A DNA stretch of 64,000 nt, taken from contig NZ_AP025516.1 of NCBI RefSeq assembly GCF_023169885.1, forward strand, positions 3,141,501-3,205,500. The letters run 5' to 3'. Position numbers and translations under genes: made by a program. Below the pieces are notes generated by a model. That model searched no databases and had not been told where the DNA came from. It worked only from the letters and a program-made list of their open reading frames with translations. Positions 57,245 through 64,000 of this stretch are shown here, one piece after another (within the stretch, counting starts at the first letter, position 1; every line of letters begins with the position of its first letter). This DNA is from Desulfofustis limnaeus (GTDB lineage: Bacteria > Desulfobacterota > Desulfobulbia > Desulfobulbales > Desulfocapsaceae).

Positions 57245-57679
57245 TCACGCCGCCTGAGCGTTGCTGTGGGCCGGCCCCAGTTTCTTCACCCGGGCGGTCA
57301 TCTCATTCACCGCCTTGACGAACTTGTCCGGCTCGGCAGAGGATACCCACGTAATCGCAAACCGTTCCGGTTCATAGCCGTAGTCCTCGAGAATCTCGGT
57401 GATCATGTCCGAGCGCGCCATCGCTTTGTAATTACCATCCAGGTAATGACATTCCCCGAGGTGTCAGCCAAGCACCATGACGCCGTCGGCGCCCTGGTCG
57501 AGCGCTTTGGTGACGAATTCCGGATGCACCATACCGGAACACATGACCCGGATGATCCGGACGTTTGCCGGATATTGCATTCTGGCGGTACCGGCGAGGT
57601 CCGCAGCGGCGTACGAACACCAGTTGCAACAGAATGCTATGATTTTTGGTTCAAAACTCATTGCCTCACTCCTTTGCAC
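57245..57679 (-). CDS. mvhD: MvhD-type hydrogenase delta subunit, in-frame TGA as Sec72
   Basis: 144 residues. [24 protein letters not shown] is the classic MvhD opening with CCNWC. After GVMVLG the frame has TGA (57466-57464) followed by [14 protein letters not shown], matching the GCHxGxCHY [2Fe-2S] motif of the family with its first Cys replaced by Sec. A perfect 6-bp SECIS-like hairpin follows 16 bases on. The protein then runs to a normal TGA at 57247-57245 outside any conserved motif. MvhD transfers electrons from the hydrogenase to HdrA; Methanococcus VhuD uses Sec at this position. It lies 28 bases after hdrA with AAGGAG upstream. Confidence 0.94.
57431..57447 (-). promoter_or_regulatory. 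SECIS-like hairpin of mvhD
   Basis: In the transcript AUUACC-UGGAU-GGUAAU: a perfect 6-bp stem with a UGGAU loop, beginning 16 bases after the UGA. Confidence 0.75.
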
Positions 57680-57707
57680 ATCGTGCAGTTATCGTGCAAC
57701 CGGCCGA

Positions 57708-60700
57708 TCAGATGGCGAGCGCCGCCTCGATCTGGCTGCTGATTTGTTCCATGGTGAAACCCTGGACCACCACCCCGCGTTTGGGACAAGTCCCCTGGCA
57801 GAGGCCGCATCCCTTGCATTGTGCCTTGTTGATCTGGATATAACGGTGCGGCTGGCTATCCGGTGTCTCTGCCGCCCCCTCCACCAGTTCGATGGCATGG
57901 TACGGACAGACGTCGACGCAGAGAGCGCAACCGTCGCAATAGCGCAGATCGGGTTCGGCCTTGATGGCGTCGAGGTTGACCGCGGAGCGGGACAGCAGCG
58001 TGGCTGCCCGGCCGGAAGCCGCCAATGCCTGGGCCACCGATTCTTCCACCGGTTTCGGATAATGGGCCAGGCCGGCCACGAACATGCCGTCAGTGGCGAA
58101 ATCCACCGGCCGCAATTTGGCGTGGGCCTCCTGGAAGAAGCCGTCGCCATCCAGCGAAACCTTGTAGATCTTGTTCAGTTTCGCAGCGTCGGGGTTGGCC
58201 ACGATGGCCGTGGCCAGGACCACCATATCCGCCTTGATCCGCAGCGGCCGGTGCAACACATGATCCCAGACACCGACGTTGACCTGCTTGTGTTCCACCT
58301 CCACGGTCGGTTTGCCGTGTGTCTCGTAGTTGATGAAGATGACGCCAAGCTGTCGCGCCTTTTTGTACAGCGCTTCTCGCTGGCCATACGTACGCATGTC
58401 ACGATAGAGGATATAAATCATCCGTGACGGATCTTCCTGCTTCAACTCGATGGCCGACTGCACCGAATGAGTGCAGCAGACCTTGGAGCAGTACATCCGA
58501 TCTCCCTCCCGGGAGCCGACACACTGAATGAAGACGATGGTCTTGGCCTTGGCGGCGTGCTGTTCCTTGAGTTTGAACAGGCGATCGAACTCCAGGGCCG
58601 TCACCACGTTGGGGATACGTCCGTACCCGTATTCCTTGGGTCGCAACGCACCGCCGCCGGTGGCAACAACGCCGACGCCGTGCTCGATGACCTTGGTGAG
58701 GCCGTCGCGAGTGGTGATCGTCGTCTGGAAATTACCGACAAATCCGTGTGCCTCGGTGACCTCGAAGCCGCGATGGATGATGATCCGCTCGTTTTTCTGC
58801 ACTTCGTCGATCAGCTTCCGGGCCTTGTCATGAATCGCCTCACCCGACCAGGTATGACCGAGATACACAGCGTTCCCGCCAAGGGCCTCGGTCTTCTCCA
58901 CCAGGTGAACTTCAAAGCCCTGCTCGGCCATGTTCAAGGCCGCCGTCATGCCGGCGATACCGCCGCCGATGACCAGACCTTTCTGATTGATCGGCACCGA
59001 AATCGGCTGCAGCGAGATCTGCCTGGCCACCTTGGCAACAGCCATGCGTACCAGATCCATGGCCTTCTGGGTAGCCTTCTTCGGATCGTTGCTGTGAACC
59101 CAGGAGTTCTGGTTGCGGATATTGGCCATCTCCACCAGATACTCATTGAGCCCTGCCGACTTCAAGGTCTCCCGGAACAGCGGCTCGTGGGTCCGCGGGG
59201 TACAGGCGGCCACAACCACCCGGTTCAACCCCTTGCTCTTGATGGTCTGCACCATCTGTTCCTGGGTGTCTTGCGAGCAGCTGAACAGGTTGCGTTCCAC
59301 ATGCACCACGCCGGGCAACGTCTCGGCGTATTTTTCCACCGCTTGGACATCAACGACACCGGCGATATTGGAACCGCAGTGACAGACGAATACCCCGATC
59401 TTCGGTTCCTCCGTCACCACGTCACGTTCCTGCGGGAAGGTCTTTTCCTGAGTCAGCTGACCACGGGCCGGAGCCAGGACATCGGCCACCGCTGCGGCAG
59501 CGGCGGAACCTTCCATGACCGACTGCGGGATGTCTTTGGGACCGGCAAAGGCGCCGCAGGTGAAAATCCCTTTTTTCGACGTGGATACCGGTGAGAAATC
59601 GGAAGTGGCGGCAAATCGGTCGTTGGTCAGACGGACGCCGGCCATGTCAGCCAAGGCTTTGACATGCTCGGGAATCTGCAGACCGACCGAGAGTACGACC
59701 AGATCGAAATATTCCTCGACCTGCCGTCCTTCCTCGTTGATATAATGCAAACGCAGGTCGCCGCTGTCACCTTCGGGCTCAACCCCATGCACCCGGCAGC
59801 GAACGAACCGAACACCCGCATCTTCCTTGGCGCGCTGATAGTAGCGGTCAAAATCCTTGCCATGGGTCCGCATGTCCATCATGAAAATAGAGGTGCGCAA
59901 CCCTGGCACGTGATCCTTGGCCATCACCGCTTCCTTGATGGCGTACATGCAGCAGACCGATGAGCAATAACCGTTCCCGCATTTATTCTCGTCACGGCTA
60001 CCGACGCATTGCAGAAACGCCACCTTGGTCACTTCCTTCCCGTCGGACGGCCTGATCAGATGCCCTTCGGTGGGGCCGGAGGCGGACAGGTACCGCTCGA
60101 ACTGCATGGCGGTAACCACGTTCGGATATCTGCCAAAGCCCCAAACGCCTGCAGCCTTCGGATCAAAGGTCTCAAAACCGGGGGCAAGGATGATGGCCCC
60201 GACGTTGACCTGGTGGAGCTTTTCGGTGTCGTCGAAATTGACCGCGCCAGCTGGGCAGACCTTTTCGCAGAAACCGCAGGCCCCCGCTTTTTTGAACCGA
60301 ATACAATTATCGGCGTCGATCTGATATTTCAGCGGCACCGCCTGAGCGTATTTCACATAGATCGCTTTACGCTTACCGGTGGCGGCATCGTACTCACTGT
60401 CCACCTTCTTCGGACACTTCGCCGCACACTCACCGCAAGCGATACACTTGTCCATATCCACATAGCGTGGACGTTCTTTTACCGTTACCTGGAAGTCGCC
60501 TACGTCGCCTGAAATGGCAGCGACTTCACTGAGCGTCATCAACTTGATATTTAAGTGCCGACCGCACTCAACCAATTTTGGCGCGATGATTCACATCGAG
60601 CAGTCGTTGGTCGGGAAGGTCTTATCCAGTTGCGCCATGGCGCCGCCGATGGCGCCGGTTCGTTCCACCAGGTAGACATAGTACCCGGAATCGGCAAGAT

Positions 60701-60773
60701 CCAAGGCCGCCTGCATACCGGTGATACCGCCACCAACGATCATCACCGAGCCGACTTTTTTGCTATCCAGCAT
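57708..60773 (-). CDS. hdrA: HdrA-like flavoprotein with tandem modules, in-frame TGA as Sec61
   Basis: 1021 residues when TGA at 60593-60591 is Sec61. Start [20 protein letters not shown] has AGGAGA. The Sec is in FPTNDCSM[11 protein letters not shown], where HdrA normally has the second Cys of DCxxC; Methanococcus HdrA uses Sec there. A ferredoxin insert follows ([12 protein letters not shown] at about 110-120 and CGFCEKVCP). There is a second Rossmann motif [13 protein letters not shown] near residue 600 and a C-terminal pair of [4Fe-4S] motifs ([12 protein letters not shown] near 950, [12 protein letters not shown] near 990). The length and two nucleotide motifs suggest tandem HdrA modules. 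HdrA is the flavin-based bifurcation centre, taking electrons from MvhD. A strong SECIS is present. Confidence 0.95.
60551..60571 (-). promoter_or_regulatory. SECIS element of hdrA
   Basis: In the transcript UUGAGUGC and GCACUUAA form an 8-bp stem (one G-U pair) around a GGUCG loop, starting 19 bases after the UGA. It closely resembles the E. coli fdhF SECIS apex. Confidence 0.87.
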
Positions 60774-60876
60774 CTGGGAATCTCCTTTTTCCTATTTTCG
60801 TACGGGACCCCGACAACAGCGGGCCGCCGCATACGGGTTGTCTCTTCTCACATGCACTATTTTGCGTGAGCAACGC

Positions 60877-62364
60877 TTACGCCTCGCTGGGCTCAGGCGT
60901 CACCTCGCTCTCCTGGCCCGGAAGGACCAGGGAATCGGCAACCAGTTCCCACAGGTACTTGACCTCCATCCCGAGGTCATATTCGTTGTTGAGCGACTTC
61001 ATGAGCTGATCGCGGCAGTTGTGGCAGGGAGCCACCACCAGATGAGCGCCCGTTTCCCGGATCTGGCGGGCCTTGATCCGACCGTAATAGACCCGCTCCG
61101 GAGCAAACGGCATGGCCCAGGCGCCACCACCGGCGCCGCAGCAGTAATTGGACTCGCGGTTTGGCTCCATGTCCTTGTAGTCAGTAGAGCAGAGCTGGGT
61201 GATGATGCGGCCTTCCTCGTAGTAGCCCTTGCCGAAGGCCTTCTGCGACTTACGTCCATAGTTGCAGGGATCGTGATAGGTCGCCCGCATGGGATGCTTG
61301 TTTTTGTCGAGCTTGATCTTGCCGTCGTTGATGTATTCCATCAGCAGGTCGAAGACCGAATAGATCTTGAATTCCTTCAGCGCTTCCGGAAACCATTTGT
61401 TCAACCCGGACCGGGTTGCAAAGTAGGCGTGGCCTCACTCGGGTAAGAGCAGTGCCTCGCACTTCAACCGGCGCATGTTATCGACGATGCGGCCGACAAT
61501 CGTCTTCATCGCCTCGTCATCACCGGAAAACAGCCCCCAGTTGACGCCTTCCCAGTTCTCCGACGAAAGGGTCCAGGATTCGCCGGCGGCATGGAAGATC
61601 CGCCACCAGTACTTCATATCGTCCGGCTCGGCGAACGGTTCCTTCGAGTTCACCGTAACCAGGATCCGAGCGCCAACCACGTCGATCGGAGTCTTAAAAC
61701 CGGTCAATCCTTCCTCGGCCAGTTCCTCTCCCAGTTCCTCGCAGAGGAAGATGAAATCGTCTTTGGGTATACCAAGATTGTTTCCCCGTTCAAGACAGGT
61801 CTGTACCCCTTTGTGAATCGGCCCCGGTACCAGGTTACGCTCGCGCATGCCGCGCAGGCGCCGTATCAAAGCAAGGATCTGGACACCGGCCGGACAGGCG
61901 TTCTCACACTTGCCGCACATGGTGCATTTCCACGGCCAGTTGCTGTCCAGCAGCTCTTTTTCCAGGCCGAGGATAGCCATCCGCACGATCTTGCGCGGAT
62001 CAAGACCGTCAACACCGGCAATCGGACAAGCGCTGGCGCAGGTACCGCAGGTCAGACAGATATCGGCCCATTGCGCGTCCTTATAGATGGTCTTCTCCGG
62101 GAAACCGATCTCCAGTGGTTCCGGCGCCTGCCGCTGCGTTTCCAGTTTATGGATCTTCTCCTCGTCCACATTGCTGGTCGGCTTGATCTGCGGCTTGCGA
62201 CCGAACTTGGCGCACAAGGCCTGGTAGTCCTCGAACTTCATCAGGTACTTGCGACCAGGTCCCTCCTTGGCACGAAGAGTCCCGGAATTAATCCAGTTCC
62301 GGATGGTGTTCCGATGAACACCAAACTCATCGGCCATTTCGCTGACTCTGAACTCATACATCAT
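60877..62364 (-). CDS. HTH-HdrC-HdrD/DsrK-like fusion, in-frame TGA as Sec310
   Basis: 495 residues when TGA at 61437-61435 is read as Sec310, in LLLPE-Sec-GHAYFATR where HdrD/DsrK-type proteins have PECGHAY. Residues 1-50 (VSEMADEFGVHRNTIRNWINSGTL ... GRKYLMKFEDYQ) are an excisionase/MerR-like helix-turn-helix, unusual in this family. Two [4Fe-4S] motifs (CLTCGTCASACP near 103 and CTMCGKCENACP near 148) form the HdrC part. The C-terminal CCG domain has DPCNYG, NYCCGAGGG and APCHNC. In Hdr and DsrK this site carries an unusual cubane cluster reducing disulfides. It precedes hdrA by 103 bases. Its start overlaps the protease gene by 11 bases. Confidence 0.92.
61402..61418 (-). promoter_or_regulatory. 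SECIS element of the Hdr fusion gene
   Basis: In the transcript CAACCC-GGUCC-GGGUUG: a perfect 6-bp stem with a GGUCC loop, 16 bases after the UGA. Confidence 0.85.
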
Positions 62365-62857
62365 GTAGGGTCACCTCATGTGGCTGATTTGATAGAATGT
62401 GCATGATCATTTCGCATGCTCGGGAAACGGCATCATTCATGGACGGCGTGAGACCCGGTTCGATCTCAGCCGGGATATATTCTGCCTGAGCGGCAATGAT
62501 GGTCACCTGAATGCCGGTGTGTTGCTCCAGTTCGTGCAGCAGATTGACGGTGGGGAATTGGTGCAGCGAAAAGTCGTGGATTTTTTTTGCCGGGATAGAC
62601 TGTGAATCGATAAAAAACACTTCGCCGGGTTGTCGCTGTGGAAAATCAACGGCATCGAGGATGATAATCTGCTCCGGTCGCCCCTCCTCAGTAAGCAGGT
62701 AGTCAAAGAGATATTCCCTGATACCGGTCATGGCGTCGACCGCCTCCACCCCGTCCGGCAGCTGGTAACGGGTATTCAAGGCCTCCACGACGGTCGGACC
62801 GAAACCGTCATCGCCCATCAATAGATTGCCACAGCCAAAGATCATCACGGAAGACAT
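62354..62857 (-). CDS. NiFe(Se) hydrogenase maturation protease
   Basis: 167 residues. Family opening MSSVMIFGCGNLLMGDDGFGPTVVEAL with the nickel-sensing Asp/Glu in GDDGFG, then VDAMTGIREYLFDYLL, IIILDAVDFPQRQPGE and HQFPTVNLLHELEQ. It cleaves the C-terminal peptide of the large subunit after metal insertion. As first gene of the operon it would process MvhA, which has a 25-residue tail after the CATH motif. The downstream gene overlaps it by 11 bases. Confidence 0.9.
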   Translation of the reverse strand: MSSVMIFGCGNLLMGDDGFGPTVVEALNTRYQLPDGVEAVDAMTGIREYLFDYLLTEEGRPEQIIILDAVDFPQRQPGEVFFIDSQSIPAKKIHDFSLHQFPTVNLLHELEQHTGIQVTIIAAQAEYIPAEIEPGLTPSMNDAVSRACEMIMHILSNQPHEVTLHDV

Positions 62858-62867
62858 GGTTGTTCTC

Positions 62868-62885
62868 TTTGTGCAAATTTTGCAA
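62868..62885. promoter_or_regulatory. Candidate operator, copy 1 (TTTGTGCAAATTTTGCAA)
   Basis: On the minus strand it contains the perfect palindrome TGCAAA-A-TTTGCA, located 11-28 bases before the protease ATG. A near copy lies at 62993-63010. Binding by a regulator of the hydrogenase operon is an inference. Confidence 0.45.
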
Positions 62886-62992
62886 TAATAATTCTCCGCC
62901 CGAGCAAACTACTCCTACAACCGGTGAACTTCAAGTGATTTTTAACGAAAAAATCATGATATTTGATAAGCCGTTTGCATCTCATTGAATTT

Positions 62993-63010
62993 TTTGTGCA
63001 AATGATGCAA
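62993..63010. promoter_or_regulatory. Candidate operator, copy 2 (TTTGTGCAAATGATGCAA)
   Basis: Sixteen of eighteen bases match copy 1, in the same orientation, 125 bases further upstream of the hydrogenase operon. A further half-site GATGCAAA lies between them on the minus strand. Confidence 0.45.
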
Positions 63011-63098
63011 ACCGCTAGAAAGCGCGCCACGAGGGCGTTGGCGAGGGGAGAGGGCTCTTGGAAGGAGGCAAAAACGAGAGGGCGACGATGGGGCAGGG

Positions 63099-64000
63099 TC
63101 AATAACCGGACGGATTCCGCACCTGCCAGTTCCAACTGTCCCGACACATCTCCTGCAATCCCAGATGGGCCTGCCAACCGAGTTCACGGGCAGCCTTGGT
63201 GGGGTCGGCGTAGCAGGCGGCGATGTCTCCGGAACGTCGGGCAACAATGCGATAGGGAACTCGCCTGCCACTGGCCGCCTCAAAGGCTCGGATCACTTCC
63301 AGGACCGAATAGCCGCGACCGGTACCGAGGTTGTAGACAACCACCCCGGGATTCTCCAGCAGCTTGTCCAGGGCCTTGATGTGACCGCGAGCCAGGTCCA
63401 CCACATGGATATAGTCGCGGACCCCGGTGCCATCCGGCGTCGGATAGTCATCACCGAAGACGGATAGAGCCTCGATCGTGCCGATCAAGACCTGGGTGAT
63501 GAACGGGGTGAGATTGTTCGGCCGACCGGTCGGGGCTTCGCCGATCAACCCGCTCGGATGCGCGCCGACCGGGTTAAAATAGCGCAACAGGGCCACTTGA
63601 AAATCCGGGTGCGCCTGGTTGATATCGCGCAGGATCTCCTCAATCATCAATTTGGTACGGCCATAGGGGTTGGTGCAGGAGAGCGGAAAATCCTCGGTGA
63701 TCGGGACCGTGGCGGGATCACCGTAGACCGTTGCCGACGAGCTGAAGATGAGGCGGCGCACACCAAACTCGAGCATGGCCTCGCACAAGATCATGGTGCC
63801 GACGAGGTTGTTCCGGTAATAGCGAAGCGGCTGCTCGACCGACTCACCGACCGCCTTCAGGCCGGCAAAATGGATGACCGCAGCGAATGGCTCAACAGCC
63901 GCGCGAAAGACGCGCCGCACTTCAGCGCGGTCGCAGAGGTCGACCACCTCCAACGCCACCGAGCGGCCGCCGGCAAGACGGGAGACACGCTCAAGAGCGG
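63099..64000 (-). CDS. galE: UDP-glucose 4-epimerase, N-terminus outside the window
   Basis: At least 300 residues; the frame is open to the window edge, so the Rossmann GxxGxxG start is not visible. Visible are VIHFAGLKAVGESV, SSSATVYGDP, the catalytic YGRTK, the LRYFNPVGAHPSGLIGE block, RDYIHVVDLARGHI and YNLGTGRGYSVLEVI. It interconverts UDP-glucose and UDP-galactose for polysaccharide synthesis. It is transcribed on the same strand as the hydrogenase operon, about 240 bases upstream of it. Confidence 0.95.
   Translation of the reverse strand, partial: ALERVSRLAGGRSVALEVVDLCDRAEVRRVFRAAVEPFAAVIHFAGLKAVGESVEQPLRYYRNNLVGTMILCEAMLEFGVRRLIFSSSATVYGDPATVPITEDFPLSCTNPYGRTKLMIEEILRDINQAHPDFQVALLRYFNPVGAHPSGLIGEAPTGRPNNLTPFITQVLIGTIEALSVFGDDYPTPDGTGVRDYIHVVDLARGHIKALDKLLENPGVVVYNLGTGRGYSVLEVIRAFEAASGRRVPYRIVARRSGDIAACYADPTKAARELGWQAHLGLQEMCRDSWNWQVRNPSGY

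Noticed and set aside
57245-57247. Terminal TGA of mvhD as a second Sec
   Set aside because: It lies outside any conserved motif, and reading through would run into the ribosome site and start of mvhG.
60864-60890. 8-bp hairpin (GCGTGAGC/GCTTACGC) between the Hdr fusion gene and hdrA as a terminator
   Set aside because: It overlaps the end of the coding sequence and has no T tract, so it is listed only here.

Overview
The window is a GC-rich bacterial chromosome segment with almost no wasted space. Its gene content points to an anaerobic member of the Desulfobacterota, probably a sulfate-reducing or sulfur-disproportionating relative of the Desulfobulbales. The pointers are an Mvh/Hdr-type hydrogenase-heterodisulfide reductase operon rich in selenocysteine, HdrD/DsrK-like CCG iron-sulfur proteins, a DsrE-family protein, DUF134/DUF5320 genes and a complete Na+-NQR operon. 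The lineage is an inference; no rRNA or other phylogenetic marker is present.

Layout. 1-9.5 kb: two TPM-domain proteins, a fused SDR/radical-SAM protein, a histidine phosphatase, a 266-bp foldback MITE with a target duplication, an MBL-fold/IscU-like pair, a selenocysteine peroxiredoxin, a TrmO-like protein and an orphan amino-acid-binding protein. 9.5-11.7 kb: an EamA transporter gene split by an intact 1326-bp IS4-family element with a 9-bp target duplication. 11.8-23.3 kb: an AIM24 protein, a DUF533 protein, a large PAS hybrid kinase, a DUF5320/DUF134 cluster, a cobalamin riboswitch with terminator but no recognisable target, a HExxH protein, an unknown protein and a HerA-like ATPase. 23.5-30.6 kb: apbE-nqrABCDEF plus a small Cys-rich protein. 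30.7-35.6 kb (minus strand): corC-lnt-prfB-glcF-like, with the programmed +1 frameshift in prfB. 36-52 kb: biotin carboxylase and a fused AccA-AccD carboxyltransferase, a sensor kinase, a DsrE protein, aroC, a ClC channel and gltD/gltB. 52-53 kb: a small membrane protein and a PilZ protein.

53-63 kb (minus strand) is the most interesting part. In transcription order it encodes a hydrogenase maturation protease, an HTH-HdrC/HdrD-like fusion, HdrA, MvhD, MvhG, MvhA, a small Cys protein and a divergent HypD. Four of these eight genes (Hdr fusion, HdrA, MvhD, MvhA) contain an in-frame TGA exactly where the family has a conserved metal-binding Cys. Each TGA is followed by a stem-loop with the geometry of a bacterial SECIS. 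With the peroxiredoxin this makes five predicted selenoproteins in 64 kb. The operon should encode a NiFeSe, electron-bifurcating hydrogenase/heterodisulfide-reductase-like complex. Its Sec positions in HdrA, MvhD and the hydrogenase large subunit match those known in Methanococcus HdrA/VhuD/VhuU. The extra Sec in the HdrD-like subunit, its N-terminal DNA-binding-like domain and the altered HypD are the parts that look least described. The window ends inside galE.
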